Assembly (NCBI GenBank): GCA_022842885.1
Contig: JALHOR010000065.1
Span: 1-32,157 of the forward strand
Length of the DNA: 32,157 nt
Source: Anaerolineae bacterium
GTDB taxonomy: Bacteria; Chloroflexota; Anaerolineae; Aggregatilineales; Phototrophicaceae
Direction of reading: 5' to 3'
This document shows, piece after piece, positions 22,961 to 31,607 of this stretch (positions within the stretch are counted from its first letter, which is position 1; each line of letters opens with the position of its first letter). Under the pieces are notes generated by a model. That model saw only the letters and a list, made by a program, of their open reading frames with translations, was not told where the DNA came from and searched no databases. Position numbers and translations under genes: made by a program.

Positions 22961-24607
22961 ATGTCCAATTCTGATAGTACCATTACAGTTGAAGATATTC
23001 GTAAATTGGCGCTCCCATTGGGAACCCGCGTTGTCACGGGCGATGGCTTGTTGAATCGTGCTGCCACTTGGACAACCGTCATTTATCCCGATGACCGCTT
23101 GACCAACAAAGCCTTACAACCGGGCGAACTGGTTTTGGTCGCCCCGCACGAAGGCAAAACCCAACCCATCTCCAGCGATGTGGATATTGTGCGTTGGGCA
23201 TCCACCCAAAAAGCGCCAGCGATTGTGTTTACCCTGTCGCTTTCGCCTGCCGCGATTGCCGAAGCCAAAGCGGACAATATGCCCGTATTAGTACTGCCCA
23301 CAGGCAGTCGCGTCCGCATGGTGGAAAAAACCATCGTCAGCCTGATGGTAGACCGCAAAGGGCAGCTAGAACGGCGCGGCACACAAATCTATCGCCAACT
23401 CACCCAAATTTCATCGCGCAATGAAGGCATGTCCGAACTCATTAATGCGATGGCACGCCTGACCAATAAAGCCGTTGTTATCCAAGATAAACGACTGCGA
23501 ATCACGGAACACACGTTGCAACCGCAGTTTGTCGCAGTTTGGGATGACATCGAACAATTCCTGAAAAAAGTGGATAACTTGCCGATTGAGATGCAAGACC
23601 GTCATCGCGTCCATGAGATTGACTCACCCGCCCAAATGCAGTCACTTCCCATACCCGGCATCGCCCGCTTAGTTGCCCCGGTTGTGACCAGTGGCGTCGG
23701 GCGTGGCTATTTGTCCATCATCGGGCATGAAAACGAAATTGATGATATTGATTTGCTCGTCACGGAACATGGCGCGGCAGCGTGTGCCTTAGAAATGGCG
23801 AAACTCAAAGCCGTTAGCGAAACCGAAAAACGGTTGCGCGGCACCTTTTTAGACCGCTTGCTCATTGGCGATGTCAGCCAGCAAGAAGCCGTCCGGCAAG
23901 GGGAACGCTTTGAACACGACATGACGCGCACGCATGTTGCGGTTGTCCTCTCGTGGCGTGGCGAGAATGTACCGTCTATCCGGCGGTTGGAAACGACTAT
24001 CAACAGCAGCGTGGAAGGGCAGCGTATCTCGGCATTGGTTTGGCAGCGCGAAAAAGAACGCGAAGTCGTCGTCTTCCATGCCACTGACCACCGCGACCCC
24101 ATTGATACCAGCTTGCGCTTGGCGCATATTTTCAGCAAAGAAATTAACCGCCAATATTCTGGTACAAAAGTCGCAATCGGCTTAGGACAGCCCGCCAGAG
24201 ATGTTAGCGCGTGGCGTTCCAGCTACCGCGATGCCGTGCAAGCGATGGAACTGGCAATTCGCTTGCAAACCGATACGCCGCTGTATATCGGTGATTTGGG
24301 TGTGTACCAATTAATTCTCAGCCTTTCGGATAAAGACAAACTCCAAGATTTTTGCCAGACAACACTCGGCAAACTAACAGAATATGACATGCGCCAGAAT
24401 GCCGATTTAATTAAGACGCTCGAAGCATTTTTTAATTGTCATGGCAACCTCAGCCAAACAGCCGAAGCGTTAATTGTTCACCGGAACACGCTGCTGTACC
24501 GCATGAATCGTATCAACGAAATTGCCGAAATTGACTTGAATCGCCCAGAGACCCGGTTGGCGCTGCATCTGGCACTCACCATCCAACGCTTGCTCGACTT
24601 GAGTTAA
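22961..24607 (+). CDS. PucR family transcriptional regulator
   Basis: PucR-type regulators control nitrogen-source and purine-related genes in other bacteria. The 548-residue protein has an N-terminal PucR sensor domain (about 5-130, VEDIRKLALPLGTRVVTGDG through VLPTGSRVRMVEKTI), a central GAF-like and GGDEF-like region (about 150-420) and a C-terminal HTH_30 (about 488-545) with GNLSQTAEALIVHRNTLLYR and RINEI. All parts look intact. No strong ribosome binding site is visible before the ATG. It is followed by a good terminator, then the glutamate synthase gene. The ligand is unknown. Confidence 0.9.
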   Translation: MSNSDSTITVEDIRKLALPLGTRVVTGDGLLNRAATWTTVIYPDDRLTNKALQPGELVLVAPHEGKTQPISSDVDIVRWASTQKAPAIVFTLSLSPAAIAEAKADNMPVLVLPTGSRVRMVEKTIVSLMVDRKGQLERRGTQIYRQLTQISSRNEGMSELINAMARLTNKAVVIQDKRLRITEHTLQPQFVAVWDDIEQFLKKVDNLPIEMQDRHRVHEIDSPAQMQSLPIPGIARLVAPVVTSGVGRGYLSIIGHENEIDDIDLLVTEHGAAACALEMAKLKAVSETEKRLRGTFLDRLLIGDVSQQEAVRQGERFEHDMTRTHVAVVLSWRGENVPSIRRLETTINSSVEGQRISALVWQREKEREVVVFHATDHRDPIDTSLRLAHIFSKEINRQYSGTKVAIGLGQPARDVSAWRSSYRDAVQAMELAIRLQTDTPLYIGDLGVYQLILSLSDKDKLQDFCQTTLGKLTEYDMRQNADLIKTLEAFFNCHGNLSQTAEALIVHRNTLLYRMNRINEIAEIDLNRPETRLALHLALTIQRLLDLS

Positions 24608-24610
24608 ACC

Positions 24611-24651
24611 GACAATGGGTGTACAATGCCCATTGTCTTCTCATCTTGTTT
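24611..24651 (+). terminator. Rho-independent terminator after pucR
   Basis: GACAATGGG (24611-24619) pairs perfectly with CCCATTGTC (24629-24637), followed by the T-rich TTCTCATCTTGTTTT. It begins three bases past the pucR stop and separates it from gltB. Confidence 0.8.
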
Positions 24652-24963
24652 TAATCCCTCTCTATTTTTAATCGGCAACGGTCTCATTTACCGAAAGATT
24701 TATCAGTAATTTGTGCATATTGCCTAAAAATATTAAAGAAATTTTCGTATCCTCATAAAAGTTAAAATTCCCCTCTTATTCGTTAAAATCATCACAATCC
24801 AGAATTGTCGTATTAGGAAAATACTACGCTTGGCTTTGGTTTTCGCCAGTTCTGGCTCATATTTGCACTTCATTGATTATTACTGTGCAAATTCACCCTA
24901 CTTTTCTGCATATACACTTGTGCATTTTATCCAAATTTGTATTGTTCTCATGAGGAACGCGCT
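24652..24963 (+). promoter_or_regulatory. gltB upstream region with repeated TGTGCA sites
   Basis: This AT-rich 312-bp stretch has no gene. It holds TTGTGCATATTG (24711-24722), identical to the element over the pucR promoter, and further TGTGCA cores near 24884 and 24919 plus a TTGCAC at 24864. TTGTGC (24918) and TATTGT (24940) are 16 bases apart and could be a weak promoter. The long leader with several sites suggests regulated expression, possibly by the adjacent PucR protein. Confidence 0.45.
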
Positions 24964-27900
24964 ATGAAACAACGTAAAAATTTTCCGCCTCATGTTCAGA
25001 CCCTTTCTCCGACGACACCCGATATTGAACTTCATCCTATAGATACCCAAGAACGCGATGCTTGCGCCCTGATTTGCGCGGTGCGTAAAGGCGGTCAACC
25101 AACACATGGCAATGTCAAACGCACGATAGAGGCGCTTGCCCGCATGGGGCATCGCACGGGTTATATCAACGGTGAAGGCGACGGCGTGGGGATTTTGACG
25201 GATATTCCGCGCCAGTTATGGTCAAAATGGCTGGCAGAAGCCGGGTTAATTGCTTCGCTGGCAACTGACCGTAATTTTTGGGTGGCGCATGTGATGATTC
25301 CGGCGCAAGATAGACCGCGTGCCAAACACATGGTTGACCAGATTTGCCGTGCTATCAGCGAAGCGGGCTTACATATTTTGATTGACCGCCCCGGACAAGT
25401 GAGCAGCCATGTTTTGGGACCGAATGCCGAGAAAAACGAGCCGGTCTTCTGGCAAGTCGCTGGGATTAATGGGCAGGTACGCGCCGCTGAGTTGGAAAAA
25501 ACCCTCTTTGAACTTCAAACGCAATTAGAAGCTGATTTGGGTGTACATTTTCCGTCGTTCTCGTCGCACAGTGTGGTGTATAAAGTGCAAGGCACGATTG
25601 AAATTCTGCGGCGCTATTACCCTGAACTGCGTGACCCTGATTATGCATCGGCAGTGACGATGGGACATGCCCGCTACAGCACCAATACCAACCCGATTTT
25701 TGAACGCGCCCAACCCTTTAATGTGTTGGGGCATAATGGCGAATTTAACACCATTTCCCGTTTTCGTTTAGAAGCCGGGATGCTGGATATGCCCTTGCCG
25801 GAAAATGGGTCGGATTCGCAGGATGTTGACCGCGTGGTTCAAACATTGTGTGCGCGGTTCGGCTTAGACCTGATGGAAGCGATGGAATATGTCTTCCCGC
25901 CCTATCATCATGATTTGATGCAAAATGCGCCCGATATTCACCGCATGTACCAAGAGATGCGCCAATCTTTCGGGCATTTCGCGCAAGGACCGGCGGCAGT
26001 CGCTGCCCGTTATGGCAACATGTGCCTTTTTAGTGTGGATGCGCTTGGCTTGCGTCCGTTGTGGTTTGGCGAAACCGAGAAAGAATATTTTGCTTCCTCT
26101 GAGCGCGGCGTTTATCACCTAGATGGCATGTCTACTACGCCCAAACCCCTTGCGCCCGGCGAAAAAATCGCGCTCAAAATTACACCCGGCTACAGTATCG
26201 AAATGCTGGATTATCCGGCAATTCAGCGCCATGTCTACAATCGCTATCAGGAACGCCACCCAGCACCGGATAATCAGACCCCTTCTTTCTGGACGATGAG
26301 CAGCCCCGCACCGGATAATGGTGGGTTGTTTCCAGTCAGCTTTGGGAATGGTGGCGGTGGCAACGGGGGGATGGTAGGCACAAAAGTCAAAACCGATACG
26401 CTTCCGGCAGCAGTCGCTGTCGCTGAACATGACCCTAACAATGGACATGTTCGCCGTCCGGCAGCTTGGTCAGCCCCATGGCGCACTTACGCCCCCAAAA
26501 TCAATACGGCTGTTTTATCCGGCTTGGGTTGGGAACGCTATCACCTGAGTTTGATTGAACCCATGGCGGAAAGCGGCAAGGAATTGATTGGTTCACTCGG
26601 TTGGGATGGGCCCTTAGCGGCAATGAGTCAGACGCGCGTCAATGTTGCTGATTATTTTAAAGAGACAGTTGCCGTCGTCACCAACCCCGCCATTGACCGT
26701 GAACGCGAACAATCCCAATTTTCGACGCGCATGGTGGTGGGGGCGCGCCCCGGCATTGCTGAAACCCGCGATGAAAATGATTTGCTCATTCAACTGGAAA
26801 CGCCGCTGCTGCTAGGTGGCTATCCCGAATTAGGCAGTGTCGAAGTGATGCAAGACATCGCCCATCGGCATGGCACCATGACCATTGAAGAATTAATCGA
26901 AGTCTTTGGCGATAAAGCCCATTATCTGTCTATCAGCGCCGCCATGGATGAACCTATCGAAAAAGCCATTGAACGCCTGCAAAATGACGCTGTGAGAGCC
27001 GTTCTGGATGGCGCACAATGCTTGATTTTGGATGATAACGATGTATTGGATGGCAACCGCTTGTGGCTTGACCCCATGCTGACGACAGCGGCGATTGATA
27101 AGGCATTGCGCGAAACAGATGGACAACCCAATTTGCGCCGCCGCACGGGCATTGTGCTGCGGTCTGGGGCGCTGCGTGATTTGCATGATATTGTGTTGTG
27201 CCTGAGCATGGGCGCTAACGCCATTTTGCCGTATGCCTTGTATGCAGTCGCCATTGGCATTGCCCCCAAAGGCGGCAAAAATCTCCCCGATGACCGAGAC
27301 ATTAGCAAATGGCTGTATAACACCATCAAGGCGCTTAACAGCGGCATCGAAAAAGTTACCTCAACGATGGGCTGCCATGAACTGCGCGGTTATGGTCACA
27401 GCTTTAGCTCGATTGGGTTGGCAAAAAATATCGCGGCAATTTTCGGAACGCCGAATTATTTTGGCAGCGAAGCGCGGGGCTTAACGTGGACAGATTTAAA
27501 AATCGGGGCTGAAGAACGTGGCGCTGAATTCCGGGGTGAGGCAAAATCCCGGTTGGATAACCCGGATCGTTTTTACCCCAAGATGTATAAAAAAGTCGAA
27601 GCGGTGGTCGCCGGGGAAATGTCGTTGGACGACTACACCGCGCATTTGCTGGAACTAGAACGTTCGATGCCTGTTTCCATGCGACATATTCTGGATATTA
27701 AAACCAGCGATACGCCCGTGAATCCCGACGATGTGGATATTCGCATCAAAGACCATGCTATGCCTGTGATTATCAGTGCCATGTCGTATGGCTCACAAGG
27801 TGAATTGGCATACAAATCCTATGCTGAAGCGGCCTATCGCCTGAACATCCTGTGTGTAAATGGCGAAGGCGGCGAAATGTCCGATATTATGGGCAAATAT

Positions 27901-29709
27901 CCCCGCCATCGTGGTCAGCAGGTGGCATCAGCACGGTTCGGCGTCAACATCGGCTTTTTGAACTCATGTTATCTGATTGAAATTAAAATCGGGCAAGGTG
28001 CAAAACCCGGCGAAGGCGGGCATTTGCCCGGCTACAAAGTCACCGAACAAGTGGCAGCATCGCGCGGCACATCGCCCGGCGTTGACCTGATTTCTCCAAG
28101 CAATAATCACGATTTGTATTCAATTGAAGATTTGGCACAACTCATTGATGAACTCAAAACGGCGAATCCGCTGGCACGAGTGTCGGTCAAAATTCCGGTA
28201 GTGCCGGGCGTCGGCATTATTGCCGTAGGGGTTGCTAAAGCAGGCGCAGACATTATCACCGTCACGGGGTACACAGGTGGCACAGGCGCAGCCCGCGCTC
28301 ATTCGCTGCGGCATGTGGGCTTGCCAGAGGAAATTGGTGTGTGGTTGGCACATCGGGCGCTTATCGAAAGTGGCTTGCGCCAAGATGTTGAACTGTGGGT
28401 GGATGGCGGCATGAAAAGCGGGCGCGATGTCGTCAAGATGTTGTGTTTAGGCGCGAATCGTGTAGGCTTCGGCACTTTGGCGATGGTAGCAGTGGGCTGT
28501 ACGATTTGTCGCGGGTGTCAGGATGGCACTTGTCATGTGGGCATCACTACGCACGTCAAAACCCGCGATGAAGCCGAGATGAAAGGCTTTAAATCGTTCC
28601 GTCCCTTTGAAGAAAAAGGCGGACCCGATGGCATCGTCATCATGTTTGAAGTCTTGGCAGAAGATATTCGCCGCAATGTCGCCAAATTGGGCTTCAAGAA
28701 TGCTCAGGATTTGGTGGGACGGGCGGATTTGCTGGAACAAATTGCCATGAATGACCGCATTGATTTATCGCCGCTGCTGAAACCCGTGCCGCGCATCACG
28801 CCCAAATCTGCCCAACCGGGCGGACGCCGCTTGACACGCCCACGCAACACCGTTAGCCGTCAAATCACCAATGTTGTCCGTGAACATGTCGCCAAAGGCG
28901 AATACGAACTCACCTATGATGATGAACAAGTCATGGCGATGGATAGAGCTTTGGGAACGCATTTATGCGGTGCAATCAAACGCGGCGAAATTCCGAATGG
29001 CGAAAATATAGAAGCGATTAACCTTAGCTTCAGCAACTCGTCAATTCCGGGTAATGGGTTAGCAGCCTTCATTGATGACCCGGTGCATGTCCTTGTTGAA
29101 GGGGGCGCCCAAGATGGCGTCGCCAAATGCGCCAAAGGCGGCACAGTGACCATTCTCAAAGGGCTGAACCACAACGGCGCATGGCTGGATGGCTCGGTCG
29201 GCAAAAGTTTTGCTTATGGCGCACAAGGTGGTTTTTTCATCGTTCAGGGTAATGCCGATACTCGCGCTTGTATCCGTATGAGTGGTGCCAACGTCATTTT
29301 TGGCGGCGAGATTGAATACCCCTTGCGCGATGATTTGGGCGGTCTGGGCGCACGAGCTAACTTAAAAGGCTATGCGTTTGAATATATGACCTCTGGGCGG
29401 GCGTTGGTCTTAGGCGACCCCGGTCCGTGGATTTGTGCGGGCATGACGGGTGGCGTGATTTACCAGCGCATTCAGCCGGAAATGAACTTGACGATAGATG
29501 CCCTGCGCCGTCGCATTGCGCCCGGCTCGACGGTGGATATTATGCCGCTGGACGAAAAAGGTGCAGATGATATTCATGAATTACTCTCGAAATATATTCA
29601 AGTCTTGGAATTGAATAACCAAGCCGCCGCCGCCCAACCCCTCTATACGCTGCTGAAACGCCCACAAAGCCACTTCGTTAAAATTACCGTGCCAGTGCGC
29701 GTGAATTAA
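24964..29709 (+). CDS. gltB: Glutamate synthase large subunit (GOGAT)
   Basis: The enzyme makes glutamate from glutamine and 2-oxoglutarate. The start is ATG 24964 with GAGGA eight bases upstream; 1581 residues. C34 in DACALIC is the probable N-terminal nucleophile after removal of a 33-residue propeptide. The glutaminase domain has EALARMGHRTG, GEGDGVGILTDIPR, HARYSTNT and GHNGEFNT. A Gly/Pro-rich insertion lies near 440-480. The FMN domain has GEGGHLPGYKV, SIEDLAQLIDELK and WVDGGMKSGRDV. The 3Fe-4S cysteines are in GCTICRGCQDGTCHVGI (about 1178-1190; C-x5-C-x4-C plus one extra Cys). The C-terminal GXGXG domain ends the protein. No gltD is adjacent, so it may use ferredoxin or a distant small subunit. 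Confidence 0.93.
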   Translation: MKQRKNFPPHVQTLSPTTPDIELHPIDTQERDACALICAVRKGGQPTHGNVKRTIEALARMGHRTGYINGEGDGVGILTDIPRQLWSKWLAEAGLIASLATDRNFWVAHVMIPAQDRPRAKHMVDQICRAISEAGLHILIDRPGQVSSHVLGPNAEKNEPVFWQVAGINGQVRAAELEKTLFELQTQLEADLGVHFPSFSSHSVVYKVQGTIEILRRYYPELRDPDYASAVTMGHARYSTNTNPIFERAQPFNVLGHNGEFNTISRFRLEAGMLDMPLPENGSDSQDVDRVVQTLCARFGLDLMEAMEYVFPPYHHDLMQNAPDIHRMYQEMRQSFGHFAQGPAAVAARYGNMCLFSVDALGLRPLWFGETEKEYFASSERGVYHLDGMSTTPKPLAPGEKIALKITPGYSIEMLDYPAIQRHVYNRYQERHPAPDNQTPSFWTMSSPAPDNGGLFPVSFGNGGGGNGGMVGTKVKTDTLPAAVAVAEHDPNNGHVRRPAAWSAPWRTYAPKINTAVLSGLGWERYHLSLIEPMAESGKELIGSLGWDGPLAAMSQTRVNVADYFKETVAVVTNPAIDREREQSQFSTRMVVGARPGIAETRDENDLLIQLETPLLLGGYPELGSVEVMQDIAHRHGTMTIEELIEVFGDKAHYLSISAAMDEPIEKAIERLQNDAVRAVLDGAQCLILDDNDVLDGNRLWLDPMLTTAAIDKALRETDGQPNLRRRTGIVLRSGALRDLHDIVLCLSMGANAILPYALYAVAIGIAPKGGKNLPDDRDISKWLYNTIKALNSGIEKVTSTMGCHELRGYGHSFSSIGLAKNIAAIFGTPNYFGSEARGLTWTDLKIGAEERGAEFRGEAKSRLDNPDRFYPKMYKKVEAVVAGEMSLDDYTAHLLELERSMPVSMRHILDIKTSDTPVNPDDVDIRIKDHAMPVIISAMSYGSQGELAYKSYAEAAYRLNILCVNGEGGEMSDIMGKYPRHRGQQVASARFGVNIGFLNSCYLIEIKIGQGAKPGEGGHLPGYKVTEQVAASRGTSPGVDLISPSNNHDLYSIEDLAQLIDELKTANPLARVSVKIPVVPGVGIIAVGVAKAGADIITVTGYTGGTGAARAHSLRHVGLPEEIGVWLAHRALIESGLRQDVELWVDGGMKSGRDVVKMLCLGANRVGFGTLAMVAVGCTICRGCQDGTCHVGITTHVKTRDEAEMKGFKSFRPFEEKGGPDGIVIMFEVLAEDIRRNVAKLGFKNAQDLVGRADLLEQIAMNDRIDLSPLLKPVPRITPKSAQPGGRRLTRPRNTVSRQITNVVREHVAKGEYELTYDDEQVMAMDRALGTHLCGAIKRGEIPNGENIEAINLSFSNSSIPGNGLAAFIDDPVHVLVEGGAQDGVAKCAKGGTVTILKGLNHNGAWLDGSVGKSFAYGAQGGFFIVQGNADTRACIRMSGANVIFGGEIEYPLRDDLGGLGARANLKGYAFEYMTSGRALVLGDPGPWICAGMTGGVIYQRIQPEMNLTIDALRRRIAPGSTVDIMPLDEKGADDIHELLSKYIQVLELNNQAAAAQPLYTLLKRPQSHFVKITVPVRVN

Positions 29710-29729
29710 TCTTCACATAGAGTCACCAT

Positions 29730-29759
29730 AAGCCGTCGGCAATTGCTGGCGGCTTTTTG
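29730..29759 (+). terminator. Rho-independent terminator after gltB
   Basis: AAGCCGTC (29730-29737) pairs with GGCGGCTT (29748-29755), with one T-G wobble, and a T run follows. It lies 20 bases past the gltB stop. Confidence 0.8.
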
Positions 29760-29818
29760 ATTTCTGGCAAAAATCTTCTAAAATCACGCCAAATCCTTTT
29801 ACTTATTAGGACAAAAAT

Positions 29819-30427
29819 ATGCCATATATTTTTCAACATTCGGATGACGATGCGACGGGCATCGCCAAAAAAGAACTTGAAGCTGCTTATCAACGTGCCG
29901 GACGTGTCTGGAATATTGTCCGCATTATGACGATTAACGGGTATGTGCTGCGCGAAGCCATGCATTTATATGGCGCGGTCATGTTCGGCGAATCGCCTTT
30001 AACGCGGGCGCAGCGCGAGATGCTGGCAACCGTCGTTAGCCGCAAAAATCGCTGCCATTACTGAACAGTCGCGCACGCGCATGACCTCCGGGCTGAGGTA
30101 AACTGGTTTGAAACTGACGAAGAAGCTGATGCGTTTGTCCATGCTATCGCCAGCGATTGGCGCAATGCGGGCTTAAATGCCATAGATGCCGCCTTATGTA
30201 CCTATGCCGAAAAATTAACGGATACACCCGGCAGCATGTCACGCGCTGATATTGACCATCTGCGTAGCATGGGGTTGGAAGATAGGGCGATTCATGATGC
30301 CACACAAGTGATTAGCTTTTTCAATTACATCAATCGTATTGCTGATGCTTTAGGCATTGAGTTGGAAACATTTGTGAAAGACTGGGGCGGCGAGTGGGAA
30401 ACAACAGTGCTGAGTGCAGAGGACTAA
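29819..30427 (+). CDS. AhpD-like peroxidase-related protein, probable selenoprotein (in-frame TGA = Sec82)
   Basis: Read through the TGA at 30062-30064, this is one 202-residue frame with no other stop. It fits the carboxymuconolactone decarboxylase/AhpD superfamily (peroxidase-related enzymes). The catalytic motif E-x11-C-x2-C-x3-H is complete except that UGA replaces the second Cys: E65, then NRCHY with C79, UGA at 82, H86 in TVAHAHDLRAE. Sequence after the TGA stays typical of the family (DAALCTYAEKLTDTPGSMSR, then FFNYINRIADALGIELE). The natural reading is Cys-x-x-Sec, as known for AhpD-like selenoproteins. A SECIS-like hairpin lies at the right distance. AGGA precedes the ATG by seven bases. 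A Cys-to-stop mutation is the alternative, but no other damage is seen. Confidence 0.82.
30084..30099 (+). promoter_or_regulatory. SECIS-like hairpin after the in-frame TGA
   Basis: ACCTC (30084-30088) pairs with GAGGT (30095-30099), leaving a six-base apical loop CGGGCT. The loop starts 25 bases after the TGA and contains GG, meeting the usual bacterial SECIS rules (apical loop 16-37 bases downstream, G near its start). The stem is short, and the lower stem is not well defined (a distant CAGT/ACTG at 30066-30069 and 30102-30105 could close it). Confidence 0.6.
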
Positions 30428-30542
30428 GTGCTGAGTCCAGTATATTCGTATAAAGAGGGTTTTGTAGTACAATAACAGAACGTATATTCGGTTTCCAAAA
30501 TCGAATAACCTGTTTTGATTATTGAGTTGAAAGGGCAATGCC

Positions 30543-31142
30543 ATGTTTGAAGTCGTGCAGTGTCTAACGCTCGAAGAACAAATCGCATTGGTCGAAGTTT
30601 GCCGCACGATTGTTAAAGAAGCGCCGCTGTTCCAGAAAACCATGCCAACCGGCGGCATTTTTCATTATTTGTGTACATCGGTGGGTCATTATGGTTGGTT
30701 GAGCGACAAAAAGGGCTATCGCTACGAGACGCAGCACCCCATTACAAAAAATGCTTTTCCGCCAATTCCCCCGCTGATTCAGGATATTGCAGTCCAAGCC
30801 GTCGCCCATTATGGTCAAACCATTCGCCCAGAAACTGCGCTCATTAATTGGTACGATGCCAACGGCAATTTAGGCTTGCACCAAGATAAGACCGAAGTCA
30901 GCCGCGCCCCAGTCGTCAGCATCAGTTTGGGCGATGACGCGCTGTTCATCAAAGGTGGGATGCAGCGCAATGACCCCAAAGAAATGATTACGCTCAAATC
31001 GGGCGATGTCTTAGTGATGGGCGCGGAACATCGCTTGGCGTATCACGGCGTTAAAAAGATTTTGCCCGGCACAGCGCCGTTAGAATTGGCATTTAAACAA
31101 GCGGGAAGAATCAATATCACGGTGCGGCAAGTTTATGAGTGA
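30543..31142 (+). CDS. alkB: AlkB family 2-oxoglutarate/Fe(II) dioxygenase
   Basis: AlkB repairs alkylated bases such as 1-methyladenine and 3-methylcytosine by oxidative demethylation. The 199-residue protein has the iron ligands H113 and D115 (LGLHQDKTE) and H168 (YHGV), the 2-oxoglutarate arginines R189 and R195 (GRINITVRQV), and the substrate-loop N-W-Y at 102-104. SISLGDDALF matches the conserved strand. AAAGGG lies seven bases before the ATG. It has its own upstream gap of 115 bases after the selenoprotein gene, in which TACAAT at 30467 may be a -10. Confidence 0.92.
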   Translation: MFEVVQCLTLEEQIALVEVCRTIVKEAPLFQKTMPTGGIFHYLCTSVGHYGWLSDKKGYRYETQHPITKNAFPPIPPLIQDIAVQAVAHYGQTIRPETALINWYDANGNLGLHQDKTEVSRAPVVSISLGDDALFIKGGMQRNDPKEMITLKSGDVLVMGAEHRLAYHGVKKILPGTAPLELAFKQAGRINITVRQVYE

Positions 31143-31184
31143 TGGGCAGATGAACAATTCGGGGATACAGAGGGGTATCGCTTG

Positions 31185-31214
31185 GGGGCGTATCACTGTT
31201 AAAGGATACGCCCC
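31185..31214. terminator. Strong hairpin between convergent genes
   Basis: GGGGCGTATC (31185-31194) pairs perfectly with GATACGCCCC (31205-31214) around a ten-base loop. It lies between alkB and the convergent small gene, as a bidirectional terminator would, but no T run follows on either strand. Confidence 0.5.
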
Positions 31215-31231
31215 GCCGTTATCAGCTAGGC

Positions 31232-31426
31232 TTATTTTTCAACTGGAACGTTCAGATTGTCCCAATCACCTTTGCCGATGAATTTGGTCAGTTTACGTCC
31301 ATCATCAGTCGTTGCCCGCAAACCGTAGCGAACACCACTCTTGGTATCAAAGGTGACTTTACGGACGTTGCCTTCGTCAATCATCACCTTCTTCTTGAGT
31401 TTGAGGTCGTAAAATTCAATCGCCAT
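31232..31426 (-). CDS. Small conserved protein, unknown function
   Basis: A 64-residue basic protein, MAIEFYDLKLKKKV at the N-terminus, then predicted beta strands (VRKVTFDTKSG, YGLRATTDDGRKLTKFIG). No cysteine, membrane segment or catalytic motif is present. It resembles short single-domain beta proteins, which often bind nucleic acid, but that is only an impression. The ATG is preceded by a weak purine-rich stretch. It stands alone between convergent and divergent neighbours. The codon pattern and clean ends support a real gene. Confidence 0.7.
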   Translation of the reverse strand: MAIEFYDLKLKKKVMIDEGNVRKVTFDTKSGVRYGLRATTDDGRKLTKFIGKGDWDNLNVPVEK

Positions 31427-31541
31427 GGTATTACTCTTTTCTTGAACTCAAATAAGTGTTAATGGTTAGCGTATTACAAATTCAAAAAGAGCGCAAGCGT
31501 TCTAGGGTGATTCTAGGGAAATTTTTACAAGATTCATCACA

Positions 31542-31570
31542 TAGACATGCCCAATTCCCCCCGCTACAAT
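31542..31570 (+). promoter_or_regulatory. Sigma-70 promoter of the last gene
   Basis: TAGACA (31542-31547) and TACAAT (31565-31570) are exactly 17 bases apart. The predicted start point is about 30 bases before the ATG at 31608. Each box differs from consensus at a single position. Confidence 0.65.
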
Positions 31571-31607
31571 CTTGAACTTGCCCGAATACAAACAGAAAGA
31601 CAATTTT

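Noticed and set aside
24928-24936. DnaA-box-like TTATCCAAA upstream of gltB
   Set aside because: It is a single mismatched copy with no cluster or dnaA nearby.
30062-30064. The TGA read as a true stop, making a pseudogene
   Set aside because: It falls exactly on a catalytic Cys, the frame stays intact on both sides and a SECIS-like hairpin follows; selenocysteine explains all of this better.
30406-30436. Direct repeat AGTGCTGAGT around the stop codon of the selenoprotein gene
   Set aside because: Two short copies only; probably replication slippage, with no sign of function.
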